A stretch of DNA of 64,000 nt. Origin: Pontixanthobacter aquaemixtae (GTDB lineage Bacteria > Pseudomonadota > Alphaproteobacteria > Sphingomonadales > Sphingomonadaceae). A program made the translations under genes and the position numbers. The first letter of the stretch is position 1. The number at the start of each line of letters is the position of its first letter. The stretch spans positions 1,741,722 through 1,805,721 of the forward strand of contig NZ_WTYX01000001.1 of NCBI RefSeq assembly GCF_009827395.1. Direction: 5' to 3'. Below the pieces are notes generated by a model. It was given only the letters and a program-made list of their open reading frames with translations, made no database searches and was not told the origin of the DNA. This document shows positions 35,960-46,100 of the stretch, piece by piece.

Positions 35960-38088
35960 GTCGTGCCCTTCTTCGCCGAAAGCGAGCTGGTCACCGTGCC
36001 TTCAACGGGCGGCCTCGCCTTTACGCCCTTACCAGAAATTGACTTGGGCATCATGTCACGCAGCACATCCTGCGTTGGACCATCGCGGATGATTTTGCCA
36101 TTGGCCATCACGACGATCCGCGAGAAACGGGTGAGCAGCTGGATCTTGTGTGTCACCATAATCAGGATTGAATCGTCTTCCAGCACGCTGTCGATGGCAT
36201 CCAAAGCAGCCGTTTCGGTTAGCTGGTCCAGGGATGCGGTGGGCTCATCCAGCAACCACACTTTGGGGCTCGACAAAAGCAGTCGGTTGATCCCCACAAG
36301 ACTGCGCTGTCCGCCCGACAGGCCGATGCCGCCCTCCTGAATTTGCAACGCAAGCCCGTCTTCACGCGCAGCGATCAGATTGTCGAGCTTCGTCGTCCGC
36401 GCGACTTCCATGATTTCCGGATCGGTTACGTCACCCAGCCCCATAACCAGATTGTCGCGCAAAGTGCCGTTGATCAGCCGCGCATCTTGCGCGACATAAC
36501 CAACATGGCGGCGGGCAATATCCTCCGCCACTTGCGACAGGTCCAAACGCCCCAGAAGCACACTTCCCTGCGTTGGTGAATAAAGGCCCGATAGCAGCTT
36601 GAGCAGGGTCGATTTGCCCGAACCAATGCCGCCAATCACCGCCACGCGTTCACCGGGCCGGATTGCAAACCTGTCAATTTCCAAAGATGGCCGCTGCGCA
36701 CCGACATAGGCAAAGACTGCACTATTGATGTCGTAGCCGCCTTCAATGTGATCGGGCCGCAAGGCCCCCGCTCCGCTCGCGGTATCGAGCGGCAGCCTCA
36801 TGATCCCGTCGAGCGCGTTGAGCGAAGATTTCGCATAGCCCCACTGCACAATCAAATTGGGCATCTGCGCCACGAGCGGGCCGTTGATCCGCCCGGAAAT
36901 AATCGAGCAGGCAAGCAATGCGCCGGTGGTAATCTGGCCAGTGGCAGCCAGATAGGCGCCCCACCCCATGATCCCGACATAGGCAGTTTGCTGGAGCGTA
37001 GAGAAAAGCGAACCCGCGACTGCAGACGCCTTCTTCACCGGCAGCTCGTAATGGTTGATCTCGCGCACCAACCGGTTCCAGCGCCCCATCATGAACCAGC
37101 CGCCGCGATTGGCCTTCACCGTCTCCGTCGCGTCGAGCGATTCAACCAGCATCCCGTTCTTGCGATTGCCGCTGACCTGAGCGCGATCTGTGCCCTTGCG
37201 GATGATCCGCGACAGGAACAGCGCGAACAGCAGAGCAATGGGCAGACTGATAATCGGGACCAGCGCCAGCTTACCTCCGATCATTGCGATCACTGCAATA
37301 AAGAACAGTGCGAATGGCAAATCGGCGAGCAGGAATAGAGAGCTGGACGACATGACTTGGCGGACCTGCTCCTGGCCGCGAAGCTGCGCCGCCATGGTGC
37401 CGATACCAGGGGGACGTGCATCAAGCCGGATCGCCTGAGCGCGAGCAAAAAAGAACTCGCTTACTTCGGCATCGATTTCCTGTGCTTCGCGCTCGATCAG
37501 AAGGGCTCTCAATGACCTCAGGCACAGATCGAGCAGCAGCGCGAAAGCGACACCGGCGGTCAGCACAAACAAGGTGTCAAAACTCGCCAGCGGGATCACC
37601 CGGTCGTAAAGCTGCATTGAATAGAGCGATGTCGCCAGCGTAAGCAGATTTGCAAAAACGGTGGCCAATCCCGCCATGATCAGCGGTTGCTTGCGCCGCT
37701 TGATCGCGCGCCAGAAGACGCCTACGGCACTTTCGTCACCCGCCGCGAGCGGATCGGGAAGGCTCAATGTGAAGAATATCTGGTCCGGATTGTACGGTAG
37801 TGACGTGCGGGAGCCGACCAGGGCCATCATCTCTTCGCCATCCCACTGCTGGACCACCGCCCAACCTGTGTCGGGATCGTGGAGGATCAGAGGAAACTGA
37901 TCCGGACGCGGACGATCTTCGATGCGCTTCGCCGGTGCCCAACCAAGCACTCCAACCAGCGCGGCCAGCGCGTCAACACCTTCGGGCATCGACACTTCGC
38001 GCAGCTCTTCATTCCAATGCGGCGACAAGGGCTTGCCGGTGGCCTTGGCATAGCGCTCTATTGCGCGTTCAATAAAAGTATCGCTCAT
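35956..38088 (-). CDS. Type I secretion ABC transporter (permease/ATPase)
   Basis: A 710-residue exporter. An N-terminal C39-like domain (about 1-125) lacks a catalytic cysteine, so it should bind cargo rather than cleave it. It is followed by six transmembrane helices (about 135-430) and the ATPase domain. The ATPase shows Walker A GGIGSGKST at 486-494, signature LSGGQ at 590-594, Walker B WLLDEPT at about 611-617 and the H-loop THK at about 646. It would drive ATP-dependent export of RTX proteins with C-terminal signals. The start codon overlaps the TolC gene stop (ATGA at 38085-38088) and the stop overlaps HlyD. The C-terminus carries a short Ser/Lys-rich tail. Confidence 0.94.
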   Translation of the reverse strand: MSDTFIERAIERYAKATGKPLSPHWNEELREVSMPEGVDALAALVGVLGWAPAKRIEDRPRPDQFPLILHDPDTGWAVVQQWDGEEMMALVGSRTSLPYNPDQIFFTLSLPDPLAAGDESAVGVFWRAIKRRKQPLIMAGLATVFANLLTLATSLYSMQLYDRVIPLASFDTLFVLTAGVAFALLLDLCLRSLRALLIEREAQEIDAEVSEFFFARAQAIRLDARPPGIGTMAAQLRGQEQVRQVMSSSSLFLLADLPFALFFIAVIAMIGGKLALVPIISLPIALLFALFLSRIIRKGTDRAQVSGNRKNGMLVESLDATETVKANRGGWFMMGRWNRLVREINHYELPVKKASAVAGSLFSTLQQTAYVGIMGWGAYLAATGQITTGALLACSIISGRINGPLVAQMPNLIVQWGYAKSSLNALDGIMRLPLDTASGAGALRPDHIEGGYDINSAVFAYVGAQRPSLEIDRFAIRPGERVAVIGGIGSGKSTLLKLLSGLYSPTQGSVLLGRLDLSQVAEDIARRHVGYVAQDARLINGTLRDNLVMGLGDVTDPEIMEVARTTKLDNLIAAREDGLALQIQEGGIGLSGGQRSLVGINRLLLSSPKVWLLDEPTASLDQLTETAALDAIDSVLEDDSILIMVTHKIQLLTRFSRIVVMANGKIIRDGPTQDVLRDMMPKSISGKGVKARPPVEGTVTSSLSAKKGTT

Positions 38089-39461
38089 TGGCCCGTATCC
38101 GCGCCGCTAGGCTGCCAGCGGCAGGTCCGGGCGTAAATCCGCGCTGTCGCCGTTGCCGCTAGAACCCGCGCATCGCTCTCCGACAAGCGCGCGCTGGCCG
38201 CTTCGCGAACCGCGTTCATCACGTCGAGCCAGCTGCGCCGACCGGCGATAAACTGGCGTCGGTAGCTGCCGACAATATCATCTGCGGCGCCCGTCGCCTG
38301 CGTACCTGCAGCAAGCCGCGCCTTGGCAGCTTTGAGCAAGACATAGTCGCGCCGCAATTCCTCGCGAACGCGCCGATGGGCCTGGCCAAATTCGGCCAAA
38401 GCGCGCGTCACCCGCGCGTCAGTAGAATCGATAGCCGCCAACTGCGCACCCCCATTGCCCAATTGCATCCGAAGCACGAAAGCCGCTCTCGCGCCAGTAA
38501 TCTCGTTCTGCGACAATTGCAGGAGCAATTGCGGAAGCAATTGTGCTTTGGCAATATCGCGCTGCGCTTCTGCTGCGGTGATTTGGCTGGTCAAGGCTGC
38601 CAGAGTTGGGTCACACGCCATTGCTTCGATCAAGGCGACCTCTTCGGAGGGGAGCAACTCCTCCACTCCCGGCGGAGGTATTGCCGGATCGATCGCGACA
38701 CCGCCGGTCAGCTCGTAAAGCCGGATACGCGCGCTTTCGCGAGTTTCCTCATTGAGAGCGAGATCGATCTCGACTTGCGCGGTACGGGACCGGCCAAGCG
38801 TCAAATCGGCCAGTGGAGAGACCTCTTGATCGACACGCCGTCCGATCGCGGCAAGCAGCTCTTGGTGTTGTCGCAAGCTCTCTTGCAGTACCGCGAACCG
38901 TTCATCCGCCTGCACATAGCCGTAATAGGCGCTGATAACGTCGAGCACGATTTGCCGCTGCGCCTCGTCGACCCGATCCTCTCCGGAGCGCATAGTCGCC
39001 CGCGCACGCGCAATCTCTCCGCTAATCCGCCCGCCGCTCCAGATCGGTTGTTCCAGCGCAAGGTTGAGAGCGAGCCCGTCCTCATCTGCCAGAGCCGATC
39101 CTGACGTGGCAGCAAGCGCTTCAACCGAGATGTTTGGGTATCGCTGCCACTTCGCGCCGCGATATTCAGCCGCAAGCGCATCGGCCTCCGCCTCTGCGCT
39201 TTCCACCAGTGGATGCGTTTGGGATGCAAGCGCTGCCGCGCGATCGAGCGGTTTGGGAATGGCTATCGGGGTGATCGGAACGATGGCCGCTGTCTCATCC
39301 GCTGGCGGTCCATAGGTTGCCGCTTCCTTGGCAACGGGTTCGGCCGGCGTTTCATCAATCGTCTGGGGAATGGCCGGCGTAGCAAGTGTCAAACCAGCAA
39401 CAAGAAAACTGGCGGTCAATCGCCAGCGATGCTTGTTGCGGAGACTGTTGGAGACCGACAT
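38085..39461 (-). CDS. TolC-family outer-membrane channel of the type I secretion system
   Basis: A 458-residue outer-membrane efflux protein forming the trimeric exit duct. The ATG at 39461 begins a credible signal peptide (basic start, then TASFLVAGLTLATPAIPQ) and has AGGT upstream. In-frame starts further upstream (to 39590) would bury the signal behind about 40 residues. Two OEP repeats with long helices are visible, for example LALEQPIWSGGRISGEIARA and AYYGYVQADERFAVLQESL. It is the first gene of the operon followed by the ABC transporter and HlyD. The order TolC-ABC-HlyD beside RTX genes supports a dedicated system. Confidence 0.9.
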   Translation of the reverse strand: MSVSNSLRNKHRWRLTASFLVAGLTLATPAIPQTIDETPAEPVAKEAATYGPPADETAAIVPITPIAIPKPLDRAAALASQTHPLVESAEAEADALAAEYRGAKWQRYPNISVEALAATSGSALADEDGLALNLALEQPIWSGGRISGEIARARATMRSGEDRVDEAQRQIVLDVISAYYGYVQADERFAVLQESLRQHQELLAAIGRRVDQEVSPLADLTLGRSRTAQVEIDLALNEETRESARIRLYELTGGVAIDPAIPPPGVEELLPSEEVALIEAMACDPTLAALTSQITAAEAQRDIAKAQLLPQLLLQLSQNEITGARAAFVLRMQLGNGGAQLAAIDSTDARVTRALAEFGQAHRRVREELRRDYVLLKAAKARLAAGTQATGAADDIVGSYRRQFIAGRRSWLDVMNAVREAASARLSESDARVLAATATARIYARTCRWQPSGADTGQ

Positions 39462-39653
39462 CAAATTTCGACCTGAATTGCCAAACCGGCTCATGCCCTC
39501 AGCATTATGCCATTGAGAACGTTGGAACCTAGGCGTCCGGCACATTTTTGGCAATGTGATTGCCGCTACGCCAACGCGCCGCTGCGACACAAGATCAATT
39601 GCGTAGTGACCTTGCGTAGCCAGCGGCGCGCAAATTTCGCGGTGAAATCAAGC

Positions 39654-42419
39654 TTACCCTATGGTTTCAACCATCAGGTTGGAGACATCATAGCGCAGCT
39701 CCATCGGATCGTGCTGGACCGACAGGCCGTGAGTCACAGCTTCGGCGCCCTGTTTGCCCCCATCCTCGACATCCTGAACGGGCGTGCTGTCTTTGTCGCT
39801 GGCGTCGTCGCTTTCTTGTCCGCTCGGGAACCAACCGGCCCATGTCTCCGGCCCAAACCCGTTTGCGGTCAGGAAATCGATTACCTGCTGCTCTGACTGA
39901 TAGTTGGCGTACTGGATGTTGCCGTCTGCATGCATGTAGGCATGGAGATAGGCCGTACCATCGGTCAGCGCGAAATAGACTTCCTGAAGGCCATCGCCAT
40001 CATAGTCGTCCGCGCCGAGAACGCGGTTGATGTTCTCGATCAACAAATCGTTCTGGAAGCGGCGCTGGCTATCAGTATCGCTACCGGCTTCAACGGTGCC
40101 ATTGGCCACCAGCGGATCGATATAGATCCCCACGACGCGCGTCTCACCGGCCCAGCCATGATCATCGAAATAAACCAAACCGTCTTCGGCGGTCCCGACC
40201 GTGGCAAAGCGGCCAATCAGCGAGTTAACGAGAATCTGGTCAATATCGCCATCGCCGTCCACATCGGCGCTGCCGATCCGCAACCAGCCGCCATTGCCGC
40301 CCAAGGCGTTGCCGTCGAAGTCTTGAATGGCGTTCATCGCACCTTGATAGACCGACGGATCGGTAGACTCGAAGTTCACCGATACGCCCGTGCCAGGCAG
40401 CAAGCGGATCGTCTGGTCATCGAATTGCAGATACTCGATTGCGGTCAGCGTATCGGTGCCATCGGCGCCCACAACCTGGAACACGCCCGTCGCAGTCTGC
40501 GTCACCGTGTAATCGGCGCGGTTGCCTCGCACCACCGCCGTGTCGATGTTCGAACCGCCATCGAGACTGTCATTACCCAGGCCGCCGGTGAGGGAGTTGC
40601 CCACATCATTGCCGATCAGCGTGTCGTTGCCCGAACCGCCAACCGCATTTTCAATAACGGTGCCGCGGGCAATGCTCATATTGCCGACACTGCCGCCGAC
40701 ATTCGAGAATGTCTCAGCGTTCAAATTGATCAACTGCGCGGCAGAATATGGCGAGTAATCGAGCGTATCTTCACCGCCATTGTCGATGATAGTGAAGGCC
40801 AGCAAATTACCAGCACTGTTGGTCACGTTGGCGCCAATGCCATAGATATCGCGTCCGGTAGTGTTGCCGAAGCCATAAGTGTCATCGCCGGTGCGTGTGG
40901 TGGTGACGACACCATAAATCTGCTGGATGGCAACGATGTCAGCGCTCATGGGGGAAAGCGTGAAGACACGGCTGAAACCCTGACTGCTGAAGAACGAATT
41001 TTCCGTCTGGCTGAAATAGGACATGACCGTGGTCGCCCAGGAATCGTTCAGATAGCTCGCATCCTGCACGTAATCGGCAGTCGAGTTGTAATTGCCGCCA
41101 TGGCCAAGACCCAAGGCATGCCCGATTTCGTGGATATAGGTCTGGAACGAATAGCTATCGAGCGTAGTTCCCGAATTGGCCAGCCAGTCGGTCGACACGT
41201 TTACATTGGACACGGTGATCGTGTTGCCCGTCCGCGTCGAAGTAGCGAATGCACCGCTTTCATCATCGTCAAAGATGATCTGCCCACCGGAGGCGACCTC
41301 GTTAAAGGTAACGCCCAGCACATCGCTCCATAAATTGAGCGCTTCGCGGGCGAGGTATTGGCCATCAGCAGTCAAGGCGGTGATGTTGACGTCGATCGAA
41401 CCGCCCGGTGCAACATTGAAACTGCGGGCAGAGCCTGCCCCGCCCCAATATCCATTGATCAGCTGGTCGGCGATCTGGTCATTGGTGAATTCCTGAAGCG
41501 GCGGAGCGACCACGGCTTCCAGCTGATATGCACCAGACGAAGAATTCGCCCACCCACCCACGTCGATGTAGAAAGTGCCGCTTGTTTCCGTTTCGAAACG
41601 CACGCGCGAATAGGTTCCCGAACTGTCGTCGTTAAACGCCAAGACATTGCCGTCTGCATCGCGGATCGTAAGCGTGGTGTCGGCATCCCCGCTGGGGCCG
41701 GTCGCGCTTGTTGTAAATTCGTAGAGCGTGCCAGCTTCAAGCGTCACCGCGTACCAGTCACGATCGCCGGTTTGTTCGAGCGTGCCAACTGTGGCCGGAT
41801 CACCAATTGTAATCGTCGCGCCAGTTGACGCATCGCCCGCGACAGAATCGTCAAGCGGGAAAGAGCTGGAAATATAATATTGGCCAGTCGACGTCCCCCA
41901 TCCCGATACGTCGAGATAATAAGTTCCAGAAGTTGTCGCGGTAAAAATGATCTCTGACTGATAGAGCTGCGCCCCGGTATTCATGTCGTCATTGGTGGCG
42001 ATCTCGACGCCGTTGGAATCGCGCAGCGTCAGAATACTGTCGCGCAGACCGCCGCCCGGCAAGTAAGTTGAAAACTGGTATGTTTCCCCCGCTTGAAGCG
42101 TGATCCGAAACCAGTCGCTGTCACCGGCGGTGTCGATTGAACTCGTCACAGCGCCGCCCGGCGCCATCACGCCGGTTGTGCTGGTGTCGCTCGAAATATT
42201 GTCCTCGGAGCCGACCGAACCGTCGCCGGGCTGGTGGATTTTCCCATCGTCGTCATGTTCATGGCAAGATGCGCAGCTGCAACCATCGATATGCGATGTG
42301 TTCTTGGTCTGGCTCAGCGTTTCGCCAAGCCGATCACCCCCTGCAACCAAACCCAGACCATAGGGGTCCAAACCGGGAAAGATTGTGTCCCGCACAAATT
42401 CATTGACCATTACTGTCAT
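39654..42419 (-). CDS. Serralysin-like M10 metalloprotease with PPC domains, RTX repeats and a shared C-terminal domain
   Basis: About 921 residues. Near residues 43-58 there is a Cys/His-rich segment, HIDGCSCASCHEHD. Two beta-sandwich PPC-like domains follow at about 75-185 and 205-305. Then comes the zincin domain with IHEIGHALGLGH (about 429-440) and the Met-turn VMSYFS (about 465). RTX calcium repeats (GGSGNDTLIGNDVGNSLTGG) lie near residue 615-640. The last 200 or so residues are a domain also found in the 1165-residue RTX protein. There is no Sec signal, as expected for type I export. ATG at 42419 has AGGTGG eight bases upstream; a GTG at 42431 would add four residues. The enzyme should digest extracellular protein. 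N-terminal PPC domains are unusual for serralysins. Confidence 0.9.
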   Translation of the reverse strand: MTVMVNEFVRDTIFPGLDPYGLGLVAGGDRLGETLSQTKNTSHIDGCSCASCHEHDDDGKIHQPGDGSVGSEDNISSDTSTTGVMAPGGAVTSSIDTAGDSDWFRITLQAGETYQFSTYLPGGGLRDSILTLRDSNGVEIATNDDMNTGAQLYQSEIIFTATTSGTYYLDVSGWGTSTGQYYISSSFPLDDSVAGDASTGATITIGDPATVGTLEQTGDRDWYAVTLEAGTLYEFTTSATGPSGDADTTLTIRDADGNVLAFNDDSSGTYSRVRFETETSGTFYIDVGGWANSSSGAYQLEAVVAPPLQEFTNDQIADQLINGYWGGAGSARSFNVAPGGSIDVNITALTADGQYLAREALNLWSDVLGVTFNEVASGGQIIFDDDESGAFATSTRTGNTITVSNVNVSTDWLANSGTTLDSYSFQTYIHEIGHALGLGHGGNYNSTADYVQDASYLNDSWATTVMSYFSQTENSFFSSQGFSRVFTLSPMSADIVAIQQIYGVVTTTRTGDDTYGFGNTTGRDIYGIGANVTNSAGNLLAFTIIDNGGEDTLDYSPYSAAQLINLNAETFSNVGGSVGNMSIARGTVIENAVGGSGNDTLIGNDVGNSLTGGLGNDSLDGGSNIDTAVVRGNRADYTVTQTATGVFQVVGADGTDTLTAIEYLQFDDQTIRLLPGTGVSVNFESTDPSVYQGAMNAIQDFDGNALGGNGGWLRIGSADVDGDGDIDQILVNSLIGRFATVGTAEDGLVYFDDHGWAGETRVVGIYIDPLVANGTVEAGSDTDSQRRFQNDLLIENINRVLGADDYDGDGLQEVYFALTDGTAYLHAYMHADGNIQYANYQSEQQVIDFLTANGFGPETWAGWFPSGQESDDASDKDSTPVQDVEDGGKQGAEAVTHGLSVQHDPMELRYDVSNLMVETIG
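39657..40370 (-). repeat. Copy 1 of duplicated C-terminal coding segment
   Basis: Codes for the last 200-235 residues of the metalloprotease. It is clearly similar at DNA and protein level to 43117-43820. Both contain VGIYIDPLV, DDYDGDGLQEVYFALTDGTA, LHAYMHADGNI, QQVIDFLTANG, TPVQDVEDGGKQG and LRYDVSNLMVET. It probably arose by duplication and carries the secretion signal or a shared accessory function. Confidence 0.85.
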
Positions 42420-42466
42420 CTTCTCGTCCACCTATTTTATTCTGTGCAACTGCTACCGGCTTTGCC

Positions 42467-42856
42467 TTAATTTGTTTTCAGCATCTGGGCCACGGAGTCA
42501 GCCAATTTGTCCAAATCGTCCTTGGCGAGAGGCCGATCCATGACATCGACAGCGACCACGGGATAGTCCGTCACTTCGCCACCATCTTGTCGGGAAACCT
42601 GCGCTTCAGCAGAGCCGCGCTCGTGCAATTGTATCGCTACAGTCAGTGCACCTGCTTTGGCTGATGTTCCATCTGCCGCTATAGCCTTGCTCAGACGATC
42701 TTCAAAACCGCGGCAAATTTCGCTGTCAGAATAAGCGCCTGACAGGTATTTTGCACCCTCAACAGTGCAATTTGCGGATACGTCCTTAGCCACGCAGGCA
42801 GCCTGCGTAGTTAGAACAAAGGCCGAAAAGACCGAAATTTTCGCAATTCTTGACAT
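42467..42856 (-). CDS. Small exported protein between the two RTX genes
   Basis: A 129-residue protein with a Sec signal peptide (ISVFSAFVLTTQAACVA, cleavage near residue 20; the cysteine also leaves open a weak lipobox). The mature part has two cysteines (ANCTVEG, EICRGF) that could pair, and an alpha/beta composition. No family is recognised. Size, export and position beside a serralysin and its type I exporter recall the small periplasmic serralysin inhibitors (AprI/Inh), but I see no sequence similarity to them. It lies 48 bases upstream of the metalloprotease gene on the same strand. Confidence 0.7.
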   Translation of the reverse strand: MSRIAKISVFSAFVLTTQAACVAKDVSANCTVEGAKYLSGAYSDSEICRGFEDRLSKAIAADGTSAKAGALTVAIQLHERGSAEAQVSRQDGGEVTDYPVVAVDVMDRPLAKDDLDKLADSVAQMLKTN

Positions 42857-43113
42857 CGGTGAATCTCACCATCTGAACCCCTCTTCAATAGAACTATCAG
42901 TCCATGCTGGCCCGTACAAGTAAATGCATGGCAAATTCATGAAATTGCACGCTTCAATCCGATATCGGCAATATTCCGAAGACAAGGGCCGCCCTGATGA
43001 AAGATCGTTATCTTCCCCTTCAACGAGAATTGCCGCGAAGGGAGTCTGTAAGATCCGCCTGAGGGGTTTGCCCGGGGTAAACGGTTGCTCGCGAGCTAGG
43101 GTCGCGGGCACCC

Positions 43114-46100
43114 TTACACCATCGTTTCAACCATCAGGTTTGACACGTCATAGCGCAGTTCGATCGGATCATATTGGACTGAAAGACCATAGGTCACCGC
43201 CTCAACGCCTTGCTTACCGCCGTCTTCGACATCCTGAACAGGCGTAGTATCCTTGGCACTGCTTTCTTCTGCTCTGCTTGGGAACCAGTCCGCCCATGTG
43301 CTTTGATCATAGCCATTGGCGGTCAGGAAATCGATCACCTGTTGCTGTGACTGGTAGTTGGCGTACCGGATATTGCCGTCTGCGTGCATATAGGCGTGGA
43401 GAAAAGCCGTACCGTCGGTCAACGCGAAATAGACTTCCTGCAATCCATCTCCGTCATAGTCGTCACTTCCCAGAACATCAGAGATGTTGTTTATGAACAG
43501 GTCGTGTTGGAAACGCCTCTGGCTGTCGTGGTCACCGCCTGCTTCAACCTCGCCTGATAGAACCAGCGGATCGATGTAAATGCCGACCACACGCGTGTCT
43601 CCGCCCCAGCTGTGATTGTCGAAATAGACCCGTCCATCAGCACCCAATCCGACTTCGGCGAAACGACCGATTTGGTGATTGACGAAAATATAGTCGGCGC
43701 TTCCATCGCCATTCGCATCGGCCTGACCGATTAGCTCCCAATTCGATGCACCGCCCAGATCATTTCCGTCAAAATCGCGGATATTGAGCATAAATGTATC
43801 CGGATCCGCTGTGGCCGGATCGACAGCGACACCTGTGCCTGTATCGAGCAGCACGGAGATATCGGCGAACTGCAGAGTTTCAAAACCAGTCAGGGTTTCG
43901 CTGCCGAATGCACCCGTTATCGTGAATTGCCCCGGGACATTTTCTACAATCGTGTAGTCACCAAATACGCCCTGATAGTGAGCTATGTCTTCGCCTTCAC
44001 CACCCGATATCAGTCCGGTCGTCGTTCCACCTAAATTATAATATACGTCGTTTCCGGCACCCAGATTGACTTGGCCATTGATTAGGCCGGAATTGCGCAG
44101 CTCGTCCCCCGGGCGATAAGTTGTGATGTCTGCATTGATCGTGCCGGAATTGTTGATCTGCACGTTCAGTTGGTAATCCGAATAATCAACGAGGAGATCA
44201 TCGGCCGAAATTGTGCCGCTATTCACGATATTGGCGCCCTGCAACCACAAATAGAACGCCGCCGATCTATCGCCGCTTTCATTGGTGGTCGTTGCGGTAA
44301 TTTCACCTTCGTTGATGATGCTGAAATGCCCACCGCCCGTTACAACGCCGTAAGCTCCAGCTCCGCCTGAAACATCAATCCGCCCTGAGTTATGCACCGT
44401 AGCGCCATTGAAGTTGAAAATGCCGATCGCGCGATCAGTCTCGGACGAAACGATTAATTCTCCTCGATTATCGACGGCATAGGGCTCATCGAGCTCGGGG
44501 CCGAACGAAGCATCGTATGTGTGAATGCCCAATGCGGCCCCGTTGACCGCGAAGCTGCTGATGGTGCCGGAATTCAGAATAGGCCCGTTCGCAGCGACAG
44601 AGATCGCAACACTGATGCCGCTTTTGGTCGATTCCGAGTAAATCAGGCCAGAATTATCGATCAGACCGCCATGATTGGAATAGACGGCCATCGCGCCCAA
44701 CCTGTCACTGATCCCGTCGAACCAGCCCAGCATCGAAAGATCGCCCTGAACATAGCCGATAATGCCATTATTGTTCGAAGGCACTGTGTCGGACACGCTG
44801 ATGATTGTGCCGTCATTGTCGAGAACGCTGAAATCGTTGATCGCGAGAACTGTATTGCCCTGCTCCGAATACCAGGTTTCGGATTCGGATATCTGCAGAT
44901 CGTCTCTAACCACAAAGAAATTGGCAAATGACAAGCCGCTATAGCGTTCGCTACCCGCGATCACGCCGGGTTCGGGCGCGGCATCGCCTGTGGCAATCGC
45001 ATCAAGCCCGACTGCGCCCGCCGGTGCCGAAGCAGAAATAGTGACTGCGATACCCGCTGCCACCAGCACGCGTTCACCATTGATGCGAAAGGCAGAGTAT
45101 GAAACGCCGTCGACAGTCTCGGCGCCGTCGGCAGCCCATGCCCCAACCAGGTGTAACGTACCCGTATTCGTGCCGCTGACAATCAGCTGATTGTCATTAT
45201 TGAGCCCTGAAACATCGCTGGCACGCACCACCAGCCCATCCGACGCGCCAAGTTCGATCTGTTCGAAATTGAGCAGTCTGCCACTGGCCACAACCGCGGA
45301 AAGATCAAGCAGTCGGCCAGTGCCCGCCAGAGCAAGCGTGTCGTGGCCGTCTTCACCGTTTATGAAAGCGAAGGTGTAGTCACCCAATTCGACCCTGTCG
45401 GTTCCTGCGCCTGCAAGAACAACGTCTCCGCCAAGAGTAACGATCAGATCGTCACCAAATTCGCCGTATAGCCCGTCATTGCCAAGGCCGCCGATCAGAG
45501 TGTCTGCGCCCCAATCGCCAATCAGCAGATCGTTTCCGCCATTGCCTTCTAGCCGGTCATCCCCGGTTTCACCCCGAACATAATCCGAAAAAGCAGAACC
45601 AAGGAAAACATCGTTTCCAAAACCGCCATTGGCGAAGCCTTCAAAGCTACCCCCGCGCGTGTCGAACAGATCATCGCCATTGCCGAGCAAAACATCGCCC
45701 CGGATTGCGCCGTGATTGACGAGGATATCGTCTCCTTCGGCGAGCATGATCGCGCCTTCGATGACGCCGGTCGCGCTATTCGTTACACGGTCGGTCGATT
45801 CTTGCTGCGGCGAATAGGACGCACCCGATGCGAAGATAGCAATGTCAGCCCGGATCGTCCCTTCGTTGACGACCTCCATCCATTCAAATTCCAGATGCTG
45901 GATGAATATTCCGATGGAGGCAAAATCCACGTCGAGCGAAATCGCCTCAATCAACCCACGGTTGACGATCTGCGGGTCATAGGTCGCGCCTGCTCCGGTA
46001 TAGGCGCCGCGGTTGAACACCACGCCCGTTGCATTGGCACCAGCGGCTTGGATGATGCCGTTGGTTTCGTTGATGAATGTGCCGCCATTGTCCATGATCA

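Noticed and set aside
39462-39590. Upstream start of the TolC protein
   Set aside because: It would put 43 residues before a good signal peptide.
39930-41333. 467-codon open frame on the plus strand
   Set aside because: It lies entirely antisense to the metalloprotease gene. Its open frame follows from the codon bias of the RTX and Asp-rich sequence, and it has no ribosome binding site or recognisable domain.
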